DNA of 64,000 nt from Onishia niordana (GCF_004798965.1 NZ_SDSD01000009.1:62001-126000), one strand, 5' to 3'; positions 44,320 through 53,151 are shown, numbered from the stretch's first letter. The notes: generated from the sequence alone by a model not told the origin. Made by a program: numbers and translations.

Positions 44320-45090
44320 TCAGAACCACATCCTCACGCCGGCGACGACGCCGGTATCTTCGGTGGCATCCCCCGAGGCGCGGGCCAAGTCAGCCGTGTC
44401 ACCATAGGACTTTTCCCAGTAGCCGCCGATATAGGGGGCGAACTTTCGGGTGATTTCATATCGCAACCGAAGCCCGGTGCGAACCGAGTTGAGGCCCTCA
44501 CCGACGCCAAATTCCGGCACCTCATCGGCTGCCGCTGCGACTTCCAGGCGCGGTTGCAGGTAGGTCCGCTGGGTGATCCGCAGGTCGTATTCGCTTTCCA
44601 GGCTGGCCGAGACATCGCCGTCCTCGCTGACCCTCAGGTCGAGATCGGTTTCGAAACGATAAGGCACGAGCCCCTGGAGATTGATGACGCCGAAGTAGCG
44701 TTCGGGGTGATCGTTCGAAGCGATGCCACCCTGATAGCCGATACCGCCCTGGAGCTCCCAGAAATCGGTGATCAGACGGCTGTAGAGCAGATCGAGATTT
44801 TCGAATTCCGCATCCTCATTGTCACCCTGGACATTCTCGCCTTCCCCCTTTAGATAGACTCGATTGACATCGCCGCCGTACCAGGCCTGGAAATCCCAGA
44901 CCAGGGCATCCTCGCCCTTGTCGGGGGAAGCATATTCCAAGCGATCGACGAGTATCGAGCCCCGTGAGTGTTCGGCCATCGGCGATGGCCAGTTCGCCGG
45001 GGCATCGTAGCCATCGCTGGCCTGAGCGCCAGCGGCCACCAGTATGGCGAGGGTAGAACCGGTACCGATAACGACAGTCTTGGACTTCAT
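44320..45090 (-). CDS. copB: Outer-membrane copper resistance protein CopB
   Basis: A 256-residue protein: signal peptide (about 1-24, ending AGAQAS), then a beta-barrel core with LVWDFQAWYGGDVNRVYLKGEG, LLYSRLITDFWELQGGIGYQ and ITRKFAPYIGGYWEKSYGDTA, ending in a C-terminal Phe (VRMWF) typical of outer-membrane barrels. The Met-rich N-terminal region usual in CopB/PcoB is nearly absent here (only MAEHS). The ATG at 45090 with AAGGAA 6 nt upstream is preferred to the ATG two codons earlier. It is separated from copA by 9 bp, forming a copAB pair. A partial copy of its 5' end is at 52623. Confidence 0.93.
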   Translation of the reverse strand: MKSKTVVIGTGSTLAILVAAGAQASDGYDAPANWPSPMAEHSRGSILVDRLEYASPDKGEDALVWDFQAWYGGDVNRVYLKGEGENVQGDNEDAEFENLDLLYSRLITDFWELQGGIGYQGGIASNDHPERYFGVINLQGLVPYRFETDLDLRVSEDGDVSASLESEYDLRITQRTYLQPRLEVAAAADEVPEFGVGEGLNSVRTGLRLRYEITRKFAPYIGGYWEKSYGDTADLARASGDATEDTGVVAGVRMWF

Positions 45091-45217
45091 GAACATTCCT
45101 TACGCGACTTTGACGACCCGGAACATGCCGGCATCCATGTGATAGAGCAGGTGACAGTGGAAGGCCCAGCTGCCCTCGGCATCGGCGGTGATCAGGGCAG
45201 ATACCCGTTCGCCGGGC
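44903..45217. repeat. Source segment of a 315-bp duplication (copB 5' end / copA 3' end)
   Basis: Matches 52623-52937 with only about three mismatches. It covers the start of copB and the end of copA, so the copy carries the gene junction. Confidence 0.95.
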
Positions 45218-46884
45218 TTGACGTTCAGGGTGTGCTTGCGGGGAATCAGCTCGCTGGCGCCGTTCTCCAGCTCCATCCACATGCCGTGCAGGTGAATGGG
45301 GTGTTCCATCATGGTGTCGTTAACCAGGATCAGGCGCAGCCGCTCATCCTTCTCGAAGTGGATGGGGCCGGTCACTTCGCTGAACTTCTTGCCGTCGAAG
45401 GACCACATGTAGCGTTCCATGTTGCCGGTCAGGTGCAGCTCCAGTTCACGACCGGGAGGACGCCGGTCCGGCCAGGGTGTGAAGGCCTTGAGGTCGCGAT
45501 AGACCAGCACGCGGCGTTCGCTCGGGTCGATGCCGACACCGGCCTGATCATAGCGAGAGCCGGGTTGTGCGGCGCCCACGGGGAGTATCGCACCGGCCTC
45601 GTGGGAAGCCATGTCCTGCATGCCGGACGGGCCCGAGTTCTGCATGTTGGAATGGTCCATGCCCTGCATGCCGGACGGGCCCGAGCTCTGCATATTGGAA
45701 TGATCCATGCCCTTCATGCCGGCCATGTCCATGTCGCCATGAGCGCCCATGGCCTCCATGCCACGGTCGGCGATCTGGCGCCGCGCCGGGACGGCGGCGG
45801 TCATGCCCAGGCGCGGCGCCAGGGTGCCCAGCGCGAAGCCGCTGCGGTCCATGGATTCGGCGAATAACGAATAGGCGCTGTCATCCTTTGGCGTGACCAG
45901 GACATCATAGGTTTCCGCCACGCCGATGCGGAACTCGTCGACCGGGACGGGCTGTACCGGTTGGCCATCGGCGGCCACCACCGTCATCTTTAGGCCTGGG
46001 ATGCGCATGTCGAAGTAGCTCATCGCCGAACCGTTGATGATGCGCAGTCGCAGCGTCTCGCCGGGCCTGAACAGGGCGGTCCAGTTATCGCTCGGGGCGT
46101 GGCCGTTGAGCAGGTAGGTATAGGTGCTACCGGTAACGTCGGCGATATCCCGTGAGCTCATGCGCATCTGGGCCCACATGGCGCGTTGGGTCGCGGTATC
46201 GGCTAAGCCATGCTGCTCCACGTCGGCGAAGAAGTCGGCGACGGTGCGCTCCTGGAAGTTGTAGTAGCCCTCGCCGAGCTTCAGGTTGCGAAAGAGACTG
46301 GCCGGATCCTCGAAGGTCCAGTCGGTCAGCAGTAGCACATGCTCGCGGTCATACCGAAAGGGCTCACGCTCGGCGGCATCGATGACCAGGGGGCCGGCAT
46401 GACCGAGCTGTTCCTGCAGCCCCGAGTGGCTGTGATACCAGTAGGTGCCGTTCTGGCGAACCGGGAAACGGTAGGTGAAGGTCTCGCCGGGTGCGATGCC
46501 GGCGAAGCTTACGCCGGGTACGCCGTCCATGCCGGGAGGCAGGATCATCCCGTGCCAATGAATGGAGGTCGGTTCCTCGAGCAGATTGGTGACTCGAAGC
46601 ACGGCATCCTGGCCTTCCTTGAGGCGGATCAGCGGGCCGGGGCTGGTGCCGTTAATGCTGATCGGGCTGGCGGTCTTGCCGGCGATGGGCAAGGTGTCAC
46701 GGCGTATCGCCAGAGCCAGGTCGGGCCCGGTTTCGACGCCCTGAGGATAGCCAGCGGCCTGGCCCCAGGGATTGGCCCAGGCTGGGCGCAGGCTCAGGGC
46801 GGCGGTACCGAGACCCAGGGCGGCACCACTCTTGAGCAGCTGGCGGCGTGATAGGGGAAGCCTGGATTGCTTCGCGGCGACCAT
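45100..46884 (-). CDS. copA: Periplasmic multicopper oxidase CopA
   Basis: A 594-residue Tat-exported copper oxidase (PcoA/CopA class) that likely oxidises Cu(I) to Cu(II). The twin-arginine signal SRRQLLKSGA is near the N-terminus. All copper-site motifs are present: SIHWHGM, WYHSHSGLQEQLG, HPIHLHGMW and HCHLLYHMDAGM. A Met/His-rich insertion (MAGMKGMDHSNM, MDHSNMQNSGPS) contains two 16-residue repeats, shorter than in Pseudomonas CopA. The ATG at 46884 has AAGGAA 7 nt upstream; the longer frame from 46923 is not needed. A CopR-type box (46934-46950) lies just upstream, inside the end of copS. Confidence 0.95.
   Translation of the reverse strand: MVAAKQSRLPLSRRQLLKSGAALGLGTAALSLRPAWANPWGQAAGYPQGVETGPDLALAIRRDTLPIAGKTASPISINGTSPGPLIRLKEGQDAVLRVTNLLEEPTSIHWHGMILPPGMDGVPGVSFAGIAPGETFTYRFPVRQNGTYWYHSHSGLQEQLGHAGPLVIDAAEREPFRYDREHVLLLTDWTFEDPASLFRNLKLGEGYYNFQERTVADFFADVEQHGLADTATQRAMWAQMRMSSRDIADVTGSTYTYLLNGHAPSDNWTALFRPGETLRLRIINGSAMSYFDMRIPGLKMTVVAADGQPVQPVPVDEFRIGVAETYDVLVTPKDDSAYSLFAESMDRSGFALGTLAPRLGMTAAVPARRQIADRGMEAMGAHGDMDMAGMKGMDHSNMQSSGPSGMQGMDHSNMQNSGPSGMQDMASHEAGAILPVGAAQPGSRYDQAGVGIDPSERRVLVYRDLKAFTPWPDRRPPGRELELHLTGNMERYMWSFDGKKFSEVTGPIHFEKDERLRLILVNDTMMEHPIHLHGMWMELENGASELIPRKHTLNVKPGERVSALITADAEGSWAFHCHLLYHMDAGMFRVVKVA
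45619..45716 (-). repeat. 48-bp tandem repeat in copA
   Basis: Two near-identical 48-bp units encode MDHSNMQxSGPSGMQ. The unit TGCCGGACGG recurs at 45621 and 45669. Such in-frame repeats change the number of Met-rich copper motifs. Confidence 0.8.
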
Positions 46885-46918
46885 GGACGATTCCTTTGCG
46901 ATGAGGTGAGAGGAATCG

Positions 46919-46950
46919 ATCATGCCGGGGTAAACTGAATCTAGCCTGAG
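46919..46950 (-). promoter_or_regulatory. CopR-type box before copA
   Basis: Read leftward: CTCAGGCTAGATTCAGT (46950-46934), 9-bp spacer, then CATGAT. It overlaps the last codons of copS, giving copAB a promoter of its own. Confidence 0.68.
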
Positions 46951-48299
46951 TCGCTGGAGGAATTTACGCGTGCTGTGGCGGTTGGCAGCACGATGGTGAC
47001 GGCCAGGCCCCCCGCGACCGCCGCGGCGAAGGTCACGCGCCCCTCATACTGCTCGACCAGCTGCCGAAGGATCGAGAGCCCCAGGCCATGACCCGGGCGC
47101 CCTTCGTCGAGGCGGAGCCCGCGTCGGCCCAGTTGGGCGAGATCCGCCCTTGCCACGCCGGGACCGTCATCCTCGATGACCAGCGTCAGCGTCGTCGTCA
47201 CGCTCAGGCGACAGTGAACGTCGCGCTGCGCCCATTTCCCGGCATTGTCGAGGACGATCCCCAGCATCTCGGTGAAGTCCTGGCGCTCGACGCTGACCGT
47301 GGCCCGACCATCCTGCAGTCCATCAAGGTGAAAGCGCTTGTCGGGGTGCAGGGTGGCGAACATCTCGATCAGTTGCTCGGCCTCCTTCCGGACGCGGGTG
47401 AGCTGGCCGGCATAGGGGCCGGCGATGCGTGAACGACGCAGCTCCGCGTCAAGCTGAGCCTGCATGTCCTCCAGGCGGGTCAATAGCTTCAGGCGGCGAT
47501 CGCCATCGATGGGGCGAGAGCCTCTTAGCACCTGCGTGACGGCCGCCAGGGGCGTCTTTAGTGCATGAGAGAGGTTGGCGACGGCGTCCCGCGAGCGCTT
47601 GAGTCGCTTGTCCTGCTCGTCCATGAAGCGGTTGAGCTGACCGACCAGGCCATCGAGTTCTGATGGCGTGTCCAACTGCAGGCGCTCGCGATACCCCGCA
47701 CGCAGTTCATCGAGTTGCCGCTGAAGCCGAACCAGGGGTGACAGTCCTGCATTCACGGCGACCAGGTTGAGCGTAATCAGCAGGAGCAGTACCAGGCCCG
47801 CGATGCCACCGACCCACCAGTGCAGGGTGGCCAGGCCGGCTTCCACCTCGGCGAAGTCCTCGCCGATCAACAAGGTGCCGGCGGCGCCGTCTTCCAGGGT
47901 AAAGACCTCACGATAGAGCAGCAGGTGGCGGCCCTGCCACTGCACCTCGAGCAGGGTATCGTCTTCGCCCTCCAGGTAGGGGGAAAGGTTGGTCAGCCAG
48001 CCGGGGTGGGAGGTGCTGACCGTGCCATCCAGCCGCAGCACATAGAGATGATGAAACATCTGCGAGGTCAGGCTGGCGGAGTCCAGCCAGGGTTTCACCT
48101 GGGATTGTTCCTGACGCAACCGTTGCAGCGTGTAGTGCGCTTCCTGGCGCAGGCGATCGCCGAGGAAGTCGCGAGCTAGGTCGCGCAGCAGGATGCCATG
48201 CAGCAGCCAGGTGATGGCGACGGCGATCAGGGCCACGCCACCCAGCCATAGGGATAGGCGAAAGCGCAGGCTACGACGATCAACGCGAAGCAAAGACAT
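46941..48299 (-). CDS. copS: Copper-sensing histidine kinase CopS
   Basis: A 452-residue inner-membrane sensor kinase. Helix 1 (about 15-38) and helix 2 (about 161-183) flank a periplasmic sensor of about 120 residues. A HAMP-like linker follows, then the H-box NLSHALKTPLAAV with His245, the N-box IVLDNAGKWAQRD, the G1 box EDDGPGVAR and the G2 box GHGLGLSIL. The dimerisation region differs slightly from the CusS family (HALKTPL is PhoQ-like). I chose the ATG at 48299, which overlaps copR by 20 bp; longer frames start inside copR. Expected to phosphorylate CopR in response to periplasmic copper. Confidence 0.88.
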   Translation of the reverse strand: MSLLRVDRRSLRFRLSLWLGGVALIAVAITWLLHGILLRDLARDFLGDRLRQEAHYTLQRLRQEQSQVKPWLDSASLTSQMFHHLYVLRLDGTVSTSHPGWLTNLSPYLEGEDDTLLEVQWQGRHLLLYREVFTLEDGAAGTLLIGEDFAEVEAGLATLHWWVGGIAGLVLLLLITLNLVAVNAGLSPLVRLQRQLDELRAGYRERLQLDTPSELDGLVGQLNRFMDEQDKRLKRSRDAVANLSHALKTPLAAVTQVLRGSRPIDGDRRLKLLTRLEDMQAQLDAELRRSRIAGPYAGQLTRVRKEAEQLIEMFATLHPDKRFHLDGLQDGRATVSVERQDFTEMLGIVLDNAGKWAQRDVHCRLSVTTTLTLVIEDDGPGVARADLAQLGRRGLRLDEGRPGHGLGLSILRQLVEQYEGRVTFAAAVAGGLAVTIVLPTATARVNSSSDSG

Positions 48300-48945
48300 A
48301 GCCCTGGCCGCGACGCGTCTGGATGATGTGATTGCCAAGCCGGCGGCGCAGCCGGCCGATATAGACCTCGACCAGGTTCGGGGCGGGGGCATCCTGATCC
48401 AGGGTGTAGAGCTGGTCGAGCAGCCGCACCTTGGAGTGCACGTGATCCGGGTGATGCATCAGGTAGCGCAGTAGCCGAAATTCGGTGGCGGTCAGGGACT
48501 GCCAGGTCGCGCCATCGGTGCTGACTGCCTGGGTCTGCTCATCCAGTTGCACCCCATTGACGGTCAAGCACTGGGTCAGCCCCCCGGCCTGTCGCCTCAG
48601 TAGGGCATGCAATCGAGCCAGCAGCTCGGCCTCGTGAAAGGGCTTGGTCATGTAATCGTCGGCTCCGCGCCGCAACCCCACGACCTTGTCTTCCCAGGTG
48701 TCCCGTGCAGTCAGCGCCAGGATGGGCAAGCGATGACCATGTTCCCGCCAGCGTTGCAGCAGGTCCAGGCCAGAACCGTCGGGCAGGCCGATATCGAGGA
48801 TGGCGAGGGCATAGTCTTCCGTGGCCATCAACGCGTCGGCCACACGCATGCGTGTGGCCGTATCGACGCTGTAGCCGTCGTCCTGCAGGGTCTCTGCCAG
48901 ACTCTCGGCCAGCAGGTCATCGTCCTCGACGAGCAACAGCTTCAT
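48280..48945 (-). CDS. copR: OmpR-type response regulator CopR
   Basis: A 221-residue two-domain regulator. The receiver has the acidic pocket (VEDDD, residues 6-10), phosphoacceptor Asp51 (LAILDIGLPDGSGL), Thr in ALTARD and Lys in DYMTKPF. The winged-helix C-terminus carries LTATEFRLLRYLMHHPDHVHSK and VEVYIGRLRRRLG. The ATG at 48945 follows the cupredoxin gene stop by 4 bp, so the order cupredoxin-copR-copS forms one unit. The likely target is the direct-repeat box found seven times in this window, one of them before this operon, implying autoregulation (inference). Confidence 0.92.
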   Translation of the reverse strand: MKLLLVEDDDLLAESLAETLQDDGYSVDTATRMRVADALMATEDYALAILDIGLPDGSGLDLLQRWREHGHRLPILALTARDTWEDKVVGLRRGADDYMTKPFHEAELLARLHALLRRQAGGLTQCLTVNGVQLDEQTQAVSTDGATWQSLTATEFRLLRYLMHHPDHVHSKVRLLDQLYTLDQDAPAPNLVEVYIGRLRRRLGNHIIQTRRGQGYVFASR

Positions 48946-48949
48946 GCTT

Positions 48950-49420
48950 TCATCCCTGGAAGTTGATCTCTCCATTCATGCCTGACTCGTAGTGGCCCGG
49001 AATATTGCAGGCGAATTCGACCTTATCGGTGTCCTGCGGGGCGGTCCACACCAGTGTCGCGGTCTCACCCGGGGCGATGGTCACGGAGGGCATGCCGCCG
49101 CCGTGCCCGCCGTCACCATGTCCACCGGACATGTCGTGGCCGCCGCCCGATGCCATCTCGCGCATCATTTCGCGGTGTTGCTCCTGAGCGGCGGCGTCGC
49201 CGATCACGAACTCGTGCTCGAGGTTGCCGGTGTTGGTGATCTCGAACTTCACCGTCTTCCCCGGTGCGATAGCGAGTTCGCCGGGCGTGAACCACATGTC
49301 ACCGGCCTCGAAGCTGATGGTGCGGTCCACCTGAGCGGGATTCTCACTGCCATGTTCGCCGCTGGCCAGGACCGCGGTAGAGGCGAGGATCAGGGTCGTT
49401 GCTAGGATTGTCTTGCGCAT
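48950..49420 (-). CDS. Exported cupredoxin-domain copper-binding protein
   Basis: A 156-residue periplasmic blue-copper-type protein. Signal peptide about 1-20, then a plastocyanin/azurin-like fold with a complete type 1 site: His69 (GNLEHEFVIG), Cys138 (EFACNIPGH), His143 and Met148 (GHYESGMNG). A Met/His-rich loop (residues 83-110: REMMREMA, HDMSGGHGDGGHGGGM) may store extra copper. It starts the copper operon with copR and copS and has a CopR-type box 50 bp upstream of the ATG. Part of its 5' region has been copied into 52927-52984. Confidence 0.9.
   Translation of the reverse strand: MRKTILATTLILASTAVLASGEHGSENPAQVDRTISFEAGDMWFTPGELAIAPGKTVKFEITNTGNLEHEFVIGDAAAQEQHREMMREMASGGGHDMSGGHGDGGHGGGMPSVTIAPGETATLVWTAPQDTDKVEFACNIPGHYESGMNGEINFQG
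49276..49333. repeat. Source segment of a 58-bp duplication (cupredoxin 5' part)
   Basis: Matches 52927-52984 with one mismatch. Its first 11 bases, GTTCGCCGGGC, are shared with 45207-45217 at the other source segment. Confidence 0.92.
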
Positions 49421-49454
49421 ATGGATAGCTCCATTGGATCAATTGACAGGTCCG

Positions 49455-49486
49455 TTTATAAGTCATCAAGCTGAATTTGGGCTGAA
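49455..49486 (-). promoter_or_regulatory. CopR-type box before the cupredoxin-copRS operon
   Basis: Read leftward: TTCAGCCCAAATTCAGC (49486-49470), 9-bp spacer, then TATAAA (49460-49455), the best -10 of the set. It implies autoregulation of copRS. Confidence 0.75.
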
Positions 49487-49670
49487 TGCCGAAAAGGTCT
49501 CAGCTATGAACCAGTGATTATCCGGCCTCATCTTCCAAGCGGCGAGGCATCTTTTCCTCACAGGAACGCCAGTGACTAGAGCGAGGTCACTCCGGTCCCT
49601 GGACGGAGGATGCCGGACGCCCGCCGGCTGTCTCTTGATAGGTGTCCGGCGGGGTATCATGCGGGTCGCG

Positions 49671-50111
49671 CTATAGGGCCATGAAGGGCGACTCCTGGTG
49701 GTCCCGGAACTGGTAGACCTCATAGGGCTCCATCTGCGGCCCCGGCATGCCTGGCGTGCCACTCGGCATGCCGGCCAGTCCGATGCCATTGGTGTCGGGT
49801 TGTTGTTCGAAGAGCGCTTCTACTGCTGCCAGGGGGACATGCCCCTCGATCACATAGTCGTCCATGATGATGGTGTGGCAGGCGCCGAGGCCGAAGGGGA
49901 CGCCTGCCGCCTTCTTGATCGCGCTCAAGCCCTTGTCATCGACGATGGTGACGTCGATACCCGTTCGTTGCAGGTGGCGGTCATAACCATCGCAGCAGCC
50001 GCACTGGGGATTCTTGTAGAGTGTGGCCTCGTCCGGCAGGGCAGCATGAGCGGTGGTGGCGCCCAGCAGCAGACCGGTCGCCAGCAGCAGGTGAGGCATG
50101 GTGAGTTTCAT
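49671..50111 (-). CDS. Exported DUF411 metal-binding protein (copy 1)
   Basis: A 146-residue periplasmic protein with a signal peptide (about 1-23) and the DUF411 pattern ATLYKNPQCGCCDGYDRHL, GVPFGLGACHTIIMDDYVIEGHVP, AVEALF and GMPSGTPGMPG. The CxCC motif and the later Cys-His pair are probable copper ligands. Family members (CopG type) are tied to copper handling. The ATG at 50111 has GGGAGA upstream and overlaps the end of a small membrane-protein frame by 4 bp. A paralogue is at 54643-55083, with which it is strongly alike along the full length. Confidence 0.9.
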   Translation of the reverse strand: MKLTMPHLLLATGLLLGATTAHAALPDEATLYKNPQCGCCDGYDRHLQRTGIDVTIVDDKGLSAIKKAAGVPFGLGACHTIIMDDYVIEGHVPLAAVEALFEQQPDTNGIGLAGMPSGTPGMPGPQMEPYEVYQFRDHQESPFMAL

Positions 50112-50209
50112 GAGCGATCTCCCTTGTCGGAGGTAAACAGATATTTGATGAGGGTGGCAATGCCGAAAACTAGAAGCAAAAGGACGTAGCCAACCCAGCC
50201 AGCCCATGT
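50108..50209 (-). pseudogene. Remnant of a small membrane protein upstream of DUF411
   Basis: The frame ending at 50108 (TGA overlapping the DUF411 ATG) reads GWVGYVLLLLVFGIATLIKYL then FTSDKGDRS, one helix with a basic tail. It mirrors the 48-residue helix protein before the second DUF411 gene (54500-54646). No start codon is available nearby in this frame; a start MGHMGW lies in another frame, so a single indel has probably broken it. Confidence 0.5.
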
Positions 50210-50504
50210 GCCCCATGGTGGTGTCGGTGGACACGGCGCAGTTCCGATGAGTGGCTGTCCTGAAAGGTAACGGTCGTCAGGTGACAGGCAACGGGTCTGG
50301 TGCCTGTTGGGATGGCTCAGGCTTTCGGGGTCGGCGGCGGGCTGATGTATGTGGTCATTCACGGCGATGGCCGCCTTGATGAGGGGCCAGGCGCGAGGGT
50401 GTGATGACGGACTCCTCAATATGTCGGCTCCCATTGAACTCCGGTTGCCCCGGAAGATGCAATCACCCGGGGCAAGGCTGGCGGGAAGGAGGAGCCAGAG
50501 GGCC

Positions 50505-50741
50505 TCAATGCGTGTGGCCGTCCGCATAGTGGTCGTTAGTGGATTGTGGTGAGAACGAGGCATCCTGCTCATGGTGTCCCTGGGAGCCACCCTGGCGCGA
50601 GTCGGCCAACTGGAGCTCTGCGTCTGCCGAGGAGGAGCCTGAGGAAGCTGGCTTGTGCCCGCTCATGGCGGTCATGTCTCCAAGGTTATGGTCGTGGCCG
50701 TCATATGCCGGCTCGTGAGAATCGTTTGCTGAGCGAGACAT
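50505..50741 (-). CDS. Small His-rich hydrophilic protein
   Basis: A 78-residue highly polar protein with ten His residues: HEPAYDGHDHNLGDMTAMSG near the start and GHHEQDASF, DHYADGHTH at the end. No signal peptide, membrane segment or known domain. The ATG at 50741 lacks a clear Shine-Dalgarno. The composition suggests metal binding, and the site between copper genes fits, but it could be a spurious frame. Confidence 0.4.
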   Translation of the reverse strand: MSRSANDSHEPAYDGHDHNLGDMTAMSGHKPASSGSSSADAELQLADSRQGGSQGHHEQDASFSPQSTNDHYADGHTH

Positions 50742-51000
50742 AGCGCTGGTGTCACTATGGTCGTAGTCTTTTTTATATGGGTGTCGGGTCTGGAATGGTT
50801 GTCTCCCGGCTATTAGAGCTCCCGAGCCGATTACCTGCCAGCTTTTTCATTGCAGCTATAGAAGGCTGGAGGTGAGGCCCTTGTTACAAAGTAGGCCTTG
50901 TCGGCGACGTAGCTTACCGTCTCATCCTACTGGTCCTGCATGTCGACCGCCGTATCCATTCGTCAGTGTTTGTCAACGGTCATGGGAGGCTTGCCTACTC
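50742..51000. other. Spacer without gene
   Basis: 259 bp between the His-rich frame and the truncated ATPase. No coding signal, repeat or metal box recognised. Confidence 0.4.
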
Positions 51001-51578
<578 letters not shown>

Positions 51579-52056
51579 TGGTCGTCTCGGCGTGACGTCA
51601 TGTCAGTAACTCTAATGCTGCCCGGCTTGCTTTAGATCGTTGGCCATATCGAGCAGGAGACGACTTGGGGCCGAATAATGATTGTGATCAATAACTACTC
51701 TTCTGGCTCCAATACCTTGGTGTTATCCCCAAGGTCAAGCCATGGTCGTTAAAGGTCATATTTCAGCAATCGAGGGTTTGATTTTGTGCGTGCACTTTCC
51801 CCGTGTTTCATGAAAGGGGTCAGTATGGGCGACTTTTCTGGATATAGCCTGAATAGGCAAGTGAGGTCGCGGTGTGTCGAGCAGTGAGGGGGGACTTTCC
51901 CTCCCATGATCTGGTCTGGTGCTATTTTGGTAGCAGCCAAAGTGTGCTTCTAGGGGTGGAGTATGTCTCTTCAACGCAGCTAGCGTTGAAGAGACATCTG
52001 GCAATGACGAGGCCAGCAACGATCGGCCTAGTCGGTGACGAACTAATTGGCTAGCT
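51579..52056. other. Gene-free region with a strong palindrome
   Basis: No supported gene. Contains a perfect 15-bp inverted repeat at 51963-51997 described separately. Confidence 0.5.
51963..51997. repeat. Perfect 15-bp inverted repeat with 5-nt loop
   Basis: ATGTCTCTTCAACGC (51963-51977), loop AGCTA, GCGTTGAAGAGACAT (51983-51997). No T-run follows on either strand, so it is not a standard terminator for the gene ending at 52057; it may mark a mobile-element end or act as an mRNA 3' hairpin. Confidence 0.8.
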
Positions 52057-52470
52057 TTATTCGAAGTCCAAGTGCAGGTTATAGCGCTTGGAAACTTCAT
52101 CAGGGCTTCCCATCGCATTCCCTTCCACTTCCAGAATATAGGTTCCGGGCGCTACTCGTTTGGTAATCAGGAAGTGACCTCGTTGATCTGAGTCCTTGGA
52201 GACGAGGCGCCCTTCTTCGTCGTATAGACTTCCCTGGATATTGACGCTAGCACTAGAGTCGCTGGCCAGGTGCTCGCTACTGAGCTGTACGATGCTCTCA
52301 TCGATTACTTGAATTCTATAGCGTTTGGGGTTGGAAGATATGATCTGGCTATCACTCTCTCCCTCGTTCAACATCAATAGCTCTGACGTCTGATTACCGG
52401 TGACGGCAAAGGTCGTCATTGAAAATAGACCTAGCATGGTAGCACCGAGAATAGTGGCATAACGTTTCAT
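52057..52470 (-). CDS. Periplasmic protein with a PPC-like beta domain
   Basis: A 137-residue protein with a signal peptide (about 1-22, LGLFSMTTFAVTG). The rest is predicted beta-rich, with SASVNIQGSLYDEEGRLVSK, GHFLITKRVAPGTYILEVEG and a final YNLHLDF, like bacterial pre-peptidase C-terminal (PPC) domains; no enzyme residues seen. The ATG at 52470 has AAGGAGG upstream; the longer frame from 52542 has not. A CopR-type box sits 47 bp upstream of the ATG, so it is probably copper-inducible. Function unknown. Confidence 0.75.
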   Translation of the reverse strand: MKRYATILGATMLGLFSMTTFAVTGNQTSELLMLNEGESDSQIISSNPKRYRIQVIDESIVQLSSEHLASDSSASVNIQGSLYDEEGRLVSKDSDQRGHFLITKRVAPGTYILEVEGNAMGSPDEVSKRYNLHLDFE

Positions 52471-52501
52471 GATTGACCTCCTTGGCTGTTTGGCAAGAAC
52501 T

Positions 52502-52533
52502 AGCATGGAGGGGAAAGCTGAAACGGCACTGAA
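52502..52533 (-). promoter_or_regulatory. CopR-type box before the PPC-like gene
   Basis: Read leftward: TTCAGTGCCGTTTCAGC (52533-52517), 9-bp spacer, then CATGCT (52507-52502). Confidence 0.7.
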
Positions 52534-52576
52534 AATACACAAAATTGATTTGATATGACCTAGCCGTCATTTTTAT

Positions 52577-52810
52577 CTAGCCATACCATGCCATGCAGAG
52601 TGTCGAGTGAAGGCTGGAGTATAGGGCATCCTCGCCCTTGTCGAGGGAAGCATATTCCAAGCGATCGACGAGTATCGAGCCCCGTGAGTGTTCGGCCATC
52701 GGCGATGGCCAGTTCGCCGGGGCATCGTAGCCATCGCTGGCCTGAGCGCCAGCGGCCACCAGTATGGCGAGGGTAGAACCGGTACCGATAACGACAGTCT
52801 TGGACTTCAT
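52577..52810 (-). pseudogene. Truncated copy of the copB 5' end
   Basis: From the ATG at 52810 the frame repeats the first CopB residues (MKSKTVVIGTGSTLAIL through DRLEYAS) with one visible change (SLDKG for SPDKG), then leaves homology at about 52623 and ends after unrelated residues. It retains signal peptide and ribosome site but lacks the barrel. Confidence 0.88.
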
Positions 52811-52937
52811 GAACATTCCTTACGCGACTTTGACGACCCGGAACATGCCGGCATCCATGTGATAGAGCAGGTGACAGTGGAAGGCCCAGCTGCCCTCGGC
52901 ATCAGCGGTGATCAGGGCAGACACCCGTTCGCCGGGC
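52623..52937. repeat. Copied 315-bp segment of copA/copB
   Basis: Near-identical to 44903-45217 (about three mismatches). At its right edge it joins the cupredoxin-like copy through the shared 11 bases GTTCGCCGGGC. Confidence 0.95.
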
Positions 52938-53095
52938 GTGAACCACATGTCACCGGTCTCGAAGCTGATGGTGCGGTCCACCTGGGCCGTGGCCTGACTA
53001 CTCTGGTCACTACCACCTTTAGTGCCGCCGGCCACGCTGCGGTGGCCGACTAGCCGAGTGCGATCGCCAGTAATGTCTTGCGTATGTGGATACCT
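52820..53095 (-). pseudogene. Chimeric cupredoxin N-terminus / CopA C-terminus
   Basis: The leftward frame from 53035 reads QVDRTISFETGDMWFTPGE (cupredoxin, as at 48950-49420) and passes in frame into RVSALITADAEGSWAFHCH and LLYHMDAGMFRVVKVA (the CopA C-terminus, with its copper ligands). Upstream, sequence equivalent to a signal peptide (RKTLLAIALG) starts with ATA instead of ATG, has a TAG, and is shifted one base from the rest. So a separate cupredoxin-like gene was first fused to a CopA tail and has since decayed. A CopR-type box remains upstream. Confidence 0.8.
52927..52984. repeat. Copied 58-bp cupredoxin segment
   Basis: Matches 49276-49333 with one mismatch; overlaps the copA/copB copy by the 11-bp microhomology. 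Confidence 0.9.
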
Positions 53096-53119
53096 CCGTT
53101 GGCGTCAGTGGAAGGGTCC

Positions 53120-53151
53120 ATTTCTTCGCATCAACCTGAAACGAAGCTGAA
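53120..53151 (-). promoter_or_regulatory. CopR-type box before the chimeric pseudogene
   Basis: Read leftward: TTCAGCTTCGTTTCAGG (53151-53135), 9-bp spacer, then AGAAAT, a poor -10. The box is intact although the gene is broken. Confidence 0.55.

Noticed and set aside
44968..45867. A 299-codon rightward frame opposite copA
   Set aside because: Its HAGRARALHIGM-type repeats are the antisense reading of the CopA Met-rich repeats.
51756..52118. A 120-codon leftward frame before 52057
   Set aside because: It overlaps the PPC-like gene end, crosses the palindrome and has no composition typical of protein.
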